DNA of 59,779 nt from Amycolatopsis palatopharyngis (GTDB lineage Bacteria > Actinomycetota > Actinomycetes > Mycobacteriales > Pseudonocardiaceae): the NCBI RefSeq assembly GCF_003385185.1, contig NZ_PQHZ01000041.1:1-59779 (forward strand), in the 5' to 3' direction. The notes below the pieces were generated by a model. It searched no databases, was not told where the DNA came from, and saw only the letters and a list, made by a program, of their open reading frames with translations. Position 1 is the first letter of the stretch. The number at the start of each line of letters is the position of its first letter. This document shows, one piece after another, positions 7,490-14,424 of the stretch. The position numbers were made by a program, and so were the translations under genes.

Positions 7490-7917
7490 GCCATCCCCAG
7501 CGCCTCGATACGGCCCGCTATCGAACTCAACTCCTGTCGCGCGCTCCGCAGTCTCTGGAGTTCCCGTAGGTCCACAGCAGACCGCAGACCTCGCAGAATG
7601 TCCTGCGACCGGTGAATGATGCCGAGTAGCTGATCGGGGTGTTGTCGTTCCGGCAGACCCGCGACGGTTTCTTCCTTTTCGGACAGAACCGTCTCGGCGT
7701 CGTCCAGCATCACCTGCAGGGACACGGTGGGCGGATGATCCCGCTGAGCGGCCTTCGCCACCAGCGACATCACCTGCACCTGCGAATGCACCTTCTCGCC
7801 CGCTCGCTCCAGTGTGGACCCTGAGGACAACGCCCAGCTGGCACAGCCACCGTTCACGAGGGCCAGTAGCAGCACCAGCAGCGCGGCGAACGCCCGGCGT
7901 CTGCGGCAGCACGGCAT
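7486..7917 (-). CDS. Exported protein, probable lipoprotein, first gene of the NRAMP operon
   Basis: A 143-residue protein with an Arg-rich start, a Leu/Ala-rich hydrophobic segment and LVNGGCASW at the cleavage site. The Cys could be lipidated, but Asn at -3 is atypical. The mature part is helical and charged, with heptad-like Leu spacing (LQVMLDDAETVLSEKEE and LRELQRLRSARQELSS), suggesting a coiled coil. I do not recognise a named family. GGGAGGTG lies 7 nt before ATG 7917; the more upstream start lacks one. It overlaps the NRAMP start by 4 nt. A strong SigB/SigF-like promoter precedes it, so it heads a stress operon. Confidence 0.75.
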   Translation of the reverse strand: MPCCRRRRAFAALLVLLLALVNGGCASWALSSGSTLERAGEKVHSQVQVMSLVAKAAQRDHPPTVSLQVMLDDAETVLSEKEETVAGLPERQHPDQLLGIIHRSQDILRGLRSAVDLRELQRLRSARQELSSIAGRIEALGMA

Positions 7918-7963
7918 GCGGGCACCTCCCGGCACGACGGTCCCGATCAAGAGCTTCTGTCAG

Positions 7964-7988
7964 GTACCCGGCGACGGAGGAACTAAAC
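7964..7988 (-). promoter_or_regulatory. SigB/SigF-type promoter of the lipoprotein-NRAMP-PRC operon
   Basis: On the minus strand GTTTA (7988-7984), 14 nt, GGGTAC (7969-7964), about 47 nt before ATG 7917. It is nearly identical in layout to the promoter at 5445-5469. Confidence 0.65.
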
Positions 7989-8060
7989 AGCAGCCGAGAT
8001 GAGCGGTGGCTCCACGGCCGCCTTCGCCACCCCGTCAGCGGCTTTCGTGCGAAATCCGCA

Positions 8061-8066
8061 TAATGT
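8061..8066 (+). promoter_or_regulatory. -10 element (TAATGT) before the GNAT gene
   Basis: TAATGT ends 4 nt before GTG 8071 and 7 nt before TTG 8074. It suggests a leaderless or nearly leaderless transcript and argues against the upstream ATG 7999. Confidence 0.4.
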
Positions 8067-8070
8067 ACTC

Positions 8071-8559
8071 GTGTTGATCCGAAAGGCGAACGACAAAGAC
8101 TGGCCCGCGATCTGGCCCTTTCTGCGGAAGGTCGTCGCCGCGGGCGAGACCTACACGCTGCCCCGCGACATCGGCGAGAAGCAAGCCCGTGAGCTGTGGC
8201 TGCTGGAACCTCCTGGCCGCACGGTCGTCGCCGCGAAGCCGGACGGAACGATCGCCGGGACGGCGAAGATGAATCCCAACCATCAAGGCCCGGCCGCTCA
8301 TCTCGCCACTGCGAGCTTCATCGTCGATCCGGCACATTCCGGATATGGGATCGGCAGGGCACTCGGCGAGCACGTCCTGGACTGGGCTCGGTCAGAAGGG
8401 TACCGAGCCATGCAGTTCAACGCCGTCGTGGAGACCAACACGCGTGCGGTCGCGCTGTGGCGCTCACTGGGTTTCGAGGTGCTCGGCACCGTGCCGGAAG
8501 GCTTCCTGCACCCGACCCACGGCTACGTCGGGCTGCACATCATGCATCGGCACCTCTGA
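8071..8559 (+). CDS. GNAT family N-acetyltransferase
   Basis: A 162-residue acetyl-CoA-dependent acyltransferase. It starts LIRKANDKDWPAIWPFLR, the usual first strand and helix, has the acetyl-CoA loop AHSGYGIGRALGEHV near residue 95, and the late AVALWRSLGFEVLGTVP strand-helix typical of GNAT motif B. It resembles phosphinothricin/L-amino acid acetyltransferases by pattern, but the substrate is not readable. Start is set at GTG 8071 because family homology begins here and a -10 hexamer lies directly upstream; TTG 8074 and the longer ATG 7999 are alternatives. The next gene follows after 18 nt with its own leaderless promoter. Confidence 0.85.
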   Translation: MLIRKANDKDWPAIWPFLRKVVAAGETYTLPRDIGEKQARELWLLEPPGRTVVAAKPDGTIAGTAKMNPNHQGPAAHLATASFIVDPAHSGYGIGRALGEHVLDWARSEGYRAMQFNAVVETNTRAVALWRSLGFEVLGTVPEGFLHPTHGYVGLHIMHRHL

Positions 8560-8565
8560 GCCGGT

Positions 8566-8571
8566 TACCGT
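8566..8571 (+). promoter_or_regulatory. Leaderless -10 element (TACCGT) of the VOC gene
   Basis: TACCGT followed by 6 nt and ATG 8578, with no ribosome site, fits a leaderless transcript. Confidence 0.4.
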
Positions 8572-8577
8572 TCGGGT

Positions 8578-8955
8578 ATGCGCCGTATCGACTATGTGAT
8601 CACCTACGTCGAGTCCCTCAGCGGTTCCGTCGAGTTCTACCGTGATGTCATCGGTCTCGACGTCCGGGTCGAAGGAGACGGCTATGTCGAGTTCGCCGTG
8701 GAGAACACGAAGTTCTCACTCTTCGAACGAGCGAAACTGCCCGCACTCATCGGCGGGACCGCGGGCAGGGCACCGACTGGTGAGATCGCCTTCGTGGTGG
8801 ATGACGTGGACGCGGAGGCCGCACGGCTGAGGCGGGCAGGTGTGGACATCCTGACCGGTCCGGTGGATCGTCCCTGGGGAGAGCGCACACTGCACTTCGC
8901 CGATCCTGACGGTAACGTCGTGGAGTTCGCGCAGAAGATCGCCCGGAAGCGCTGA
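8578..8955 (+). CDS. VOC (glyoxalase/bleomycin resistance) family protein
   Basis: A 125-residue metal-dependent vicinal oxygen chelate protein with two beta-alpha-beta-beta-beta modules: RRIDYVITYVESLSGSVEFY in the first and GEIAFVVDDVDAEAARLRRAG in the second, ending FADPDGNVVEFAQK, where the Glu before the final Phe is a typical metal ligand. The substrate is unknown; these proteins cover lyases, dioxygenases and drug-binding proteins. The stop codon overlaps the start of the DUF985 remnant (TGATG), so the two were once co-translated. It appears intact. Confidence 0.88.
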   Translation: MRRIDYVITYVESLSGSVEFYRDVIGLDVRVEGDGYVEFAVENTKFSLFERAKLPALIGGTAGRAPTGEIAFVVDDVDAEAARLRRAGVDILTGPVDRPWGERTLHFADPDGNVVEFAQKIARKR

Positions 8956-9154
8956 TGAGCGACCGGCCGCGAACCAGGCCGCGCCTGGCGGAGGCTCTCG
9001 ACCTGCTGCCGCACCCCGAGGGAGGCTGGTACCGGCGGACCTGGGAGACCACCGTCGGCTTCGAGCCGGAGAACGCACCGGCGCGGTCCTGGTGTCCTGC
9101 GTGGTGTCCCCCGGCTTCGATTTCGCGGACTTCCGGATGCTCGAGCAGGAGTGA
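8955..9154 (+). pseudogene. DUF985 cupin gene remnant with internal deletion
   Basis: The first about 35 codons encode a DUF985 cupin start (LAEALDLLPHPEGGWYRRTW). After about 9060 the frame changes, and the family's C-terminal end is found in another frame: LVSCVVSPGFDFADFRMLEQ followed by TGA at 9152-9154. About 90 central residues, including the cupin metal-binding core, are missing. The join lies near 9083-9095. In the original frame translation runs on to a later stop with unrelated sequence. The product cannot fold as a cupin. This is a deletion pseudogene in the slot between the VOC gene and the NHEJ polymerase gene. Confidence 0.8.
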
Positions 9155-9192
9155 GTGTTGACCACGCCTTGCCCTGCGAGGAAGGTGATCGG

Positions 9193-10143
9193 ATGAGCGG
9201 TGGGGATGAACGCGACGGGGTGCCATTGACCAACCTCGACCAGCCGTTGTTCGAGGGGGCGGAGGCGACCAAACGGGATCTGGTGGACTACCTGGACGCG
9301 GTTCGCGACCGGATCATCCCGCAGCTGCGCGATCGCCCGCTCTCGGTGCTGCGCACACTGCGCGGCCAGGCGCCGTTCATGCAGAAGAACCTTCCCAAGT
9401 ACACCCCGCACTGGGTGCGCCGGGTCCCGCTCTGGGCCGAGTCGTCGAAACGGGAGGTGTCCTACGCGCTGTGCGACGACCGGCGCACCCTGCTGTGGTT
9501 CGCCAACCAACGCGCGGTGGAGTACCACCCGACCCTGGTTCGCGCCGAGCACCCGGAGCGGCCCACACATCTCGTGCTCGACCTCGACCCACCGGTGACC
9601 GATGCCTTCACCCTCGCCGTCCGCGCCGCACGGCTCGTCCGCCAGGCCCTCGCGGACTCCGGACTCACCGGCGCGGTCAAGACCAGCGGCGCGAAGGGCG
9701 TGCACGTGTTCGTTCCACTCACGACGGACGTGACGGCCGAGGAGGCAGCCGCTGCCACCCGCGCGATCGCCGCACGAGCCGAACGCCTCGATCCCGTGCT
9801 CGCCACCACCGCCTATATCCGCGAGGACCGCGGCGACAAGGTCTTCCTCGACTCGACCAGGGCCGGTGGGGCCACCGTTGTCGCCACGTACAGCCCAAGG
9901 CTGCGCCCTGGCACTCCGGTGTCGTTCCCGGTCGGCTGGGACGACCTCGATCACGTCAAACCCGCCGACTTCACCATCCACACCGCAACGCGGCTCATCG
10001 GCGACGGTGACCCGTGGGCGGCCGCGATGCCGCAGCCTCAGCGTCTGGACTCCGGCCTCATCGAGGAGGGCCGAACCATCCCCGTCGCCAGGGTGCAGGC
10101 GATGCACGAGGGCAAGCGAAGGGCTCGAGCCCGGCGGGCCTGA
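9193..10143 (+). CDS. NHEJ-type DNA polymerase/primase (LigD POL domain protein)
   Basis: A 316-residue stand-alone version of the archaeo-eukaryotic primase fold that in LigD fills gaps during non-homologous end joining. Visible motifs are the catalytic DLDP in HLVLDLDPP near residue 128, TSGAKGVHVFVPL near 160 with the SGxKGxH signature, and YIREDRGDKVFLDSTR near 200 supplying the third acidic residue. LSVLRTLRG and FMQKN near residues 50-60 match the 5-phosphate-binding start. ATG 9193 follows a GAAGG ribosome site. Neither a ligase nor a Ku gene is adjacent; a ligase lies 47 kb away at 57375. A stand-alone polymerase is common in actinomycetes. Confidence 0.92.
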   Translation: MSGGDERDGVPLTNLDQPLFEGAEATKRDLVDYLDAVRDRIIPQLRDRPLSVLRTLRGQAPFMQKNLPKYTPHWVRRVPLWAESSKREVSYALCDDRRTLLWFANQRAVEYHPTLVRAEHPERPTHLVLDLDPPVTDAFTLAVRAARLVRQALADSGLTGAVKTSGAKGVHVFVPLTTDVTAEEAAAATRAIAARAERLDPVLATTAYIREDRGDKVFLDSTRAGGATVVATYSPRLRPGTPVSFPVGWDDLDHVKPADFTIHTATRLIGDGDPWAAAMPQPQRLDSGLIEEGRTIPVARVQAMHEGKRRARARRA

Positions 10144-10198
10144 CACGCAGCGGGCCGCCAGGGCGTACCGACTCCACGGAAACTGCAAACACACCGCA

Positions 10199-10238
10199 CC
10201 GAATCTGCGAACTCGGGCCCCGAATCTGCAAAGTCGGG
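10199..10238. repeat. Two copies of a 19-21-nt palindromic repeat between convergent genes
   Basis: CCGAATCTGCGAACTCGGG (10199-10217) is followed directly by a 21-nt copy (10218-10238) of consensus CCCGAATCTGCAAAGTCGGG. Each unit has complementary ends. It is the reverse complement of the units at 33988-34091, so the family recurs in the window. Confidence 0.75.
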
Positions 10239-10239
10239 T

Positions 10240-10857
10240 TCAGCGACGGAGTTTGGCGCGTAGTGCTCTTCGGGCGACGGGGCCGAGGTCGTCCACCACC
10301 TCGGCGAGCACCGCCAGCCGGTCCAGGGCGTCCAGCGCCGCTCGTGCGCCTTCCGGATCGACGCCCTCGAACAGTTCCAGGCCGATGAAGCCCGCGCAGA
10401 CGGCGCGGGCCAATCCCGGGGTGTCGGTGAGGTCCGCCAGTGGTGAGCCCGCCAGCAGTGACCGCAGGGTGTCCTCGACGGGTGCGATCCAGAGGTGTAG
10501 CGCGGCCGAGGCGGCCTCGGCGAGCTGCTGGTCCCCCTGCGCGCCCGCCAGCATCTGCGCCAGCACCGTGACATTGCCGAGCGCGTGTTCCTCGGCGTGC
10601 AACGTACGTCCCAGTGCGAGCAGTTCCCGGAGGCTGGTGACCTCGCCCAACCGGGCGCGAAACGGCGCGACCCTGGCCTCGGTCGCGCTCAGACACGCGG
10701 CAGTGAGCAGATCGTGCACGGTGCCGAAGTGGTAGAAGACCAGCGCCTGGTTGACCTCGGCCGCCGCGGCGATCGTCCGCGCCGACGTGCCTGCGATGCC
10801 GTGTCCGCGGATGGCCTCGATCGCGCCGTCGATCAGCCGCTGCCGGGTGTCAGCCAT
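10240..10857 (-). CDS. TetR family transcriptional regulator, last gene of the monooxygenase operon
   Basis: A 205-residue regulator with an N-terminal TetR helix-turn-helix: RQRLIDGAIEAIRGHGIAGT, then SARTIAAAAEVNQALVFYHF, the recognition helix. The ligand domain is Ala/Leu-rich with acidic patches. ATG 10857 overlaps the end of the membrane-protein gene by 8 nt; GTG 10866 is a possible longer start. The gene closes the operon that begins with the FAD monooxygenase at 13635, and two palindromes in front of that operon are likely its operators, implying feedback repression relieved by a ligand of the monooxygenase pathway. Confidence 0.88.
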   Translation of the reverse strand: MADTRQRLIDGAIEAIRGHGIAGTSARTIAAAAEVNQALVFYHFGTVHDLLTAACLSATEARVAPFRARLGEVTSLRELLALGRTLHAEEHALGNVTVLAQMLAGAQGDQQLAEAASAALHLWIAPVEDTLRSLLAGSPLADLTDTPGLARAVCAGFIGLELFEGVDPEGARAALDALDRLAVLAEVVDDLGPVARRALRAKLRR

Positions 10858-12433
10858 GCCCGTCACAGTAGAGGTCTGCCCGCCGGCGCGGCGGTGGGCC
10901 GATCACTGGGCGCGCACACAGGTATGGACGAGCCAGCACAAGCGCGGCCACAGTGAGCCCGACGCCGGCGTAAACCGGCGCGAGGTGACCGAGGTCGGTG
11001 TACCGAATCGATCCGTGCACCACGATCGCGGGACCGAACCCGGCTATCGCGGCCAGCGCGAGTGACCACCAAACCCAGGACTCGCCCCTGCGCCATCCCC
11101 ACAGCGCGAGCAGGGTGATCGCGATGGCGGCGGCCATCAGCGCGCCACCGAACCCCGCGCGGTCGTGCGCGATGAACGACAGCAGCTCGGGGTTCGCGGC
11201 CCGGAGGCCGGCCGCACCTGTCCGCAGGAAATCCAGATCGCTCGGCACGAAGATGCTGGTCAACCCGACCACCGACACAACGGCCCCACCGGCGAACAAC
11301 CCGATCCCGGTCAGCACCAGCAGGAGCTGTCCGGCCAGCGCCCTGCGCCGGAGCCGTTCCGGCCCCTCCGGCATCACTGTCCATTGTGGCTCATGCGACT
11401 GCCTTCGGGTAGCGAGCAGGAACATCGGGAAGAGGATCACGGTGACCGCGGTGTGCAGCGGTTCCACGAAGCCGAACCCGAGGAAGTAGAGCAGCGTCGG
11501 GAAGCCCACCCAGCCGGAGACGAGATAGGCCTCCCTGGCCCACGGCCACCCACGGCGGATTCCGTTCGCCGCCAGTCCGAAGTAGAGCACACCGATCGAC
11601 ACCATCGTCCCCGCCATGGTGATCCGGTCGTGCTGCAGAAAGTGCACCAGCCGGGGGTTGACCTCGTGCAACTCGTTGGTCCCCATGCCGAGCCACTCGT
11701 GGTCGTACCACAACAGCACCGGGCCGAGGGTGATCGCGGCAGCTCCCAGTCCGGCGAGAACCATGCCGATGCCCACCAACACCCCCCACCACCAGGCAGG
11801 CCACCGCCGTGGATCGCGGCCGACATCGCGGACAGTGGATGGCGCACTCGTCGGCGTCGCGGCCTCGGCGACCCGCGCGAACCAGCCGGGCCCGGCCTGT
11901 ACCAGCACTCCCGGCGTGGCCAGTACGACGGCGGCGCGATCGTCCAGCGCGCGCACGGCGCAGGCGACCGAAGGCGTGCTCAGCCGGAGCACGTCCGGGC
12001 GGATGGTCCTGCTCACCACATCGACACACGGCGCCAGTGCGGCGGCCACGACTCCGGCATCCGGTCCTTCGGCGTGCACCAGCATCGGGACGCGACAGGA
12101 GGCCGCCGCGACGCGCACCGCGGGAATGTCCGCCGCCCGGACCGGGGACACCATGATCAGGCCCGCTCCGAGAAGCGGCAGGGCGCGCACGCCGTCCTTG
12201 GCCACCTCTGGGGGCAGCACGGCGCCGAGTCGCGTGCTGACGGCGACACCCGAGACCGTTCCGGCAAGCCACTCCGGCGGATGCCGGTGGCCGAACGCGC
12301 GCGCGATCAGCCATCCACCCAGCGGCAAGGACCCGACCAGAGCCAGCACCCGCAGGGCGACCCGGCGCGATCGCCGCGCGCCGAGCACCGCCGCCGCGAC
12401 ACCGCGCAGTGGGTGGTAGGTCCAGTCCGGCAT
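10850..12433 (-). CDS. Polytopic membrane protein of unknown function
   Basis: A 527-residue protein. The first about 190 residues are mainly soluble after a short hydrophobic segment, with an alternating beta/alpha look (VVLATPGVLVQAGPGWFARV). The rest has roughly eight transmembrane segments; two similar loops occur, with VNPRLVHFLQHDRITMAG and ANPELLSFIAHDRAGFGG, pointing to an internal duplication of a TM block that carries a conserved HDR. I do not recognise a family. ATG 12433 shares one base with the stop of the monooxygenase (TGATG). It probably works with that enzyme, for example in membrane delivery or export of its substrate; this is gene-order inference only. Confidence 0.75.
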   Translation of the reverse strand: MPDWTYHPLRGVAAAVLGARRSRRVALRVLALVGSLPLGGWLIARAFGHRHPPEWLAGTVSGVAVSTRLGAVLPPEVAKDGVRALPLLGAGLIMVSPVRAADIPAVRVAAASCRVPMLVHAEGPDAGVVAAALAPCVDVVSRTIRPDVLRLSTPSVACAVRALDDRAAVVLATPGVLVQAGPGWFARVAEAATPTSAPSTVRDVGRDPRRWPAWWWGVLVGIGMVLAGLGAAAITLGPVLLWYDHEWLGMGTNELHEVNPRLVHFLQHDRITMAGTMVSIGVLYFGLAANGIRRGWPWAREAYLVSGWVGFPTLLYFLGFGFVEPLHTAVTVILFPMFLLATRRQSHEPQWTVMPEGPERLRRRALAGQLLLVLTGIGLFAGGAVVSVVGLTSIFVPSDLDFLRTGAAGLRAANPELLSFIAHDRAGFGGALMAAAIAITLLALWGWRRGESWVWWSLALAAIAGFGPAIVVHGSIRYTDLGHLAPVYAGVGLTVAALVLARPYLCARPVIGPPPRRRADLYCDGHG

Positions 12434-13635
12434 CAGCGACCCGGCTCAAGTGCAGCCGTGATGTCCACGGCATCGGGTGGGGTCCAGCCGAGTACCGAAA
12501 CGCCGCCTGCCCTGGCGTGTAGCGGTGCGGCGTCGGGAATCAGCCGGATCGCGAGGTCGCGAAGCAGCACCGCGGGCGGCCACGACCACTGGCCCGCGGC
12601 GCCGAGGCGCGCGGATCGGCGGGCAAGCGTCTGGGTACGCGGTCTGCGGAGTCGGTCGTAGGCCGAGAGACCGGCTCGCACATCCGCTGTCGCGGCCGTA
12701 CAGCCGGCGAGCGTGACGGCGTCCTCGAGTGCCTGACACGCACCCTGGCCGAGATTGGGGGTCATCGCATGCGCCGCGTCACCTACCAGCGCGACGCGGC
12801 CGTTGACGTAGGTGGACAGCGGCGGAAGGTCGTACATGTCGTGCCGGAGCACGGCGGAAGCCGGTACCGCGGCCAGCAGTGCCGGGATCGGATCCGGCCA
12901 GTTCCCGAACCTGTCCAGTACGTCGGCGTGCGTGCTGGCCGCGTCCCCCTTGCCGGCTCCGCCTGCCTGGGTTGTCGCCGTCGCGAAGCAGTAGGCCCGT
13001 CCTGCAGGGAGAGAGGTGTACCCGAACCGCTCACCACGGCCCCAGGTCACCGCGCCACCGGAGCGCGCTTCCGGAAGCGGATCGGTGACCATGCGCCATG
13101 CGGTGTATCCCGCGTACCGGGGTGGTGCGGCGCCGGGCCACGACCCCAGCCGGACACCGCTGTGGATACCGTCCGCCCCGACGACCAGATCGGCGGGTGA
13201 CTGCCCGGCCCCGTGCACCACCACTGCCTGACCGCTGTCCTGCCGGACGGCGAGCACGGGGCTCGCGGGACGAAGAGACCCGGAGGGCAGCGCTTCGACC
13301 AGCACGCGCACGAGGTCAGCACGGTGCACCACCACGAGGGGCCAGCCGTACCGCCGCCGCAACTCGTCGTTGTCCGCCCTGGTGAGCCACCTGCCCGCGC
13401 GATCGCGAACACCGTTGGCGGTGTCGGTTTCGCCGAGGGCGCGGACCCGGTCGGCCAGACCGAGCGCGACCAGTGCGCGCAACGCGTTCGGCCACAGCGA
13501 AAGGCCCGCACCGACCTCGGTGAACGCCGGTGCCCGTTCGAACACCTCGACGTCCCAGCCGCGACGGTGCAACGCCACCGCCGAGGCCAGGCCGCCGATA
13601 CCGCCGCCCACCACCACGACTTTCCGTCCGGTCAT
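12433..13635 (-). CDS. FAD-dependent monooxygenase (aromatic hydroxylase-like)
   Basis: A 400-residue group A flavoprotein monooxygenase. It has the Rossmann GGGIGGLASAVALHRRGW at residues 10-27, the DG motif ADLVVGADGIHSGVR near 147, and the second FAD motif GRVALVGDAAHAMTPNLGQG near 285. Length and motif order match salicylate hydroxylase/urate-oxidase-like (HpxO-type) enzymes, which hydroxylate aromatic or heteroaromatic rings with NAD(P)H and O2. It is the first gene of a three-gene operon with a membrane protein and a TetR regulator, preceded by two TetR-type operators. The substrate cannot be read from sequence. Confidence 0.9.
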   Translation of the reverse strand: MTGRKVVVVGGGIGGLASAVALHRRGWDVEVFERAPAFTEVGAGLSLWPNALRALVALGLADRVRALGETDTANGVRDRAGRWLTRADNDELRRRYGWPLVVVHRADLVRVLVEALPSGSLRPASPVLAVRQDSGQAVVVHGAGQSPADLVVGADGIHSGVRLGSWPGAAPPRYAGYTAWRMVTDPLPEARSGGAVTWGRGERFGYTSLPAGRAYCFATATTQAGGAGKGDAASTHADVLDRFGNWPDPIPALLAAVPASAVLRHDMYDLPPLSTYVNGRVALVGDAAHAMTPNLGQGACQALEDAVTLAGCTAATADVRAGLSAYDRLRRPRTQTLARRSARLGAAGQWSWPPAVLLRDLAIRLIPDAAPLHARAGGVSVLGWTPPDAVDITAALEPGR

Positions 13636-13652
13636 GGCATCCCCCTACAGTT

Positions 13653-13668
13653 TTGAGCGACCGCTCAA
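13653..13668. promoter_or_regulatory. TetR-type operator, proximal copy
   Basis: TTGAGCGACCGCTCAA: 7-bp arms TTGAG-CG and CG-CTCAA around AC, 18 bp before the monooxygenase ATG. It is identical to the copy at 13687-13702 read on the other strand. Confidence 0.75.
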
Positions 13669-13686
13669 GCCGCAGCGTAGCCGAAT

Positions 13687-13702
13687 TTGAGCGGTCGCTC
13701 AA
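13687..13702. promoter_or_regulatory. TetR-type operator, distal copy
   Basis: TTGAGCGGTCGCTCAA, the exact reverse complement of the proximal copy, centred 34 bp away (about three helical turns). The likely ligand is the TetR protein at the end of the same operon. Confidence 0.75.
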
Positions 13703-13778
13703 GACGTTCGGAGGTGCGTACTCACCTCCGTCACCTGCTTGCCTTCCGCGCCTGCGCGCGACTGTGCGCCACGGGCTC

Positions 13779-13784
13779 TAGGCT
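13779..13784 (+). promoter_or_regulatory. Leaderless -10 element (TAGGCT) of the YciO-type gene
   Basis: TAGGCT, 6 nt, then ATG 13791, with no Shine-Dalgarno sequence, indicating a leaderless transcript. Confidence 0.45.
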
Positions 13785-13790
13785 CTGGAT

Positions 13791-14411
13791 ATGGCGAAGT
13801 ACTTCGATGTGCACCCGGACAATCCCCAGCGACGCTCGATCGGCCAGGTGGTCCAGATCCTCCGCGGTGATGGTCTGATCGCCTACCCGACGGACTCGTG
13901 CTTCGCACTGGGCTGCCAGCTGGGCAACAAGGCCGGAATCGACAGGATCCGCTCGATCCGCAATCTCGACGACCGCCACCACTTCACCCTGGTGTGCCAG
14001 GACTTCGCCCAACTCGGGCAGTTCGTGCACATCGACAACACGGTGTTCCGCGCGATCAAGGCGTCCACCCCCGGCAGCTACACCTTCATCCTGCCAGCCA
14101 CCAAGGAGGTGCCGCGCAGGCTGATGCACCCGAAGAAGAAGACCGTGGGAGTCCGAATCCCCGACCACGTCGTCGCGCAGGCGCTACTGGCCGAGCTGGG
14201 TGAGCCGCTGCTGTCGAGCACGCTGCTGCTACCCGAGGAGGACGAGCCGATGACGCAGGGCTGGGAGATCAAGGAACGGCTCGACCACGTGCTGGACGCG
14301 GTGGTCGACTCCGGCAGTTGTGGCACCAGCCCGACCACTGTCGTCGACTTCTCCAAGGACGAACCGGAGATCATCCGGCGAGGAGCGGGCGACCCGGATC
14401 GATTCGAGTAG
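13791..14411 (+). CDS. Sua5/YciO/YrdC-family protein (YciO type)
   Basis: A 206-residue protein of the L-threonylcarbamoyl-AMP synthase superfamily. The family strand LRGDGLIAYPTDSCFALGCQ near residue 25 and the tRNA/nucleotide-side KKTVGVRIPDH near 115 are present. The sequence AKYFDVHPDNPQRRSIGQVV at the start is typical of the YciO branch, which is shorter than Sua5 and has weaker or different activity than the true tRNA t6A synthase TsaC. It is therefore annotated at family level and not as the essential t6A enzyme. It is convergent with the spermidine-synthase-like gene with a 13-nt gap. Confidence 0.88.
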   Translation: MAKYFDVHPDNPQRRSIGQVVQILRGDGLIAYPTDSCFALGCQLGNKAGIDRIRSIRNLDDRHHFTLVCQDFAQLGQFVHIDNTVFRAIKASTPGSYTFILPATKEVPRRLMHPKKKTVGVRIPDHVVAQALLAELGEPLLSSTLLLPEEDEPMTQGWEIKERLDHVLDAVVDSGSCGTSPTTVVDFSKDEPEIIRRGAGDPDRFE

Positions 14412-14424
14412 GCGGGCCCGGCGG

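Noticed and set aside
8716..10194. A 492-codon open frame on the minus strand
   Set aside because: It is antisense to the VOC, DUF985 and NHEJ polymerase genes, which have clear catalytic motifs and ribosome sites.
10850..12433. Dihydroorotate dehydrogenase-like N-terminal domain
   Set aside because: Some short segments looked similar, but no FMN or phosphate-binding motifs could be followed.
13791..14411. Essential tRNA t6A synthase TsaC/Sua5
   Set aside because: The N-terminal sequence and length fit the YciO branch, whose members are generally not the main t6A enzyme.
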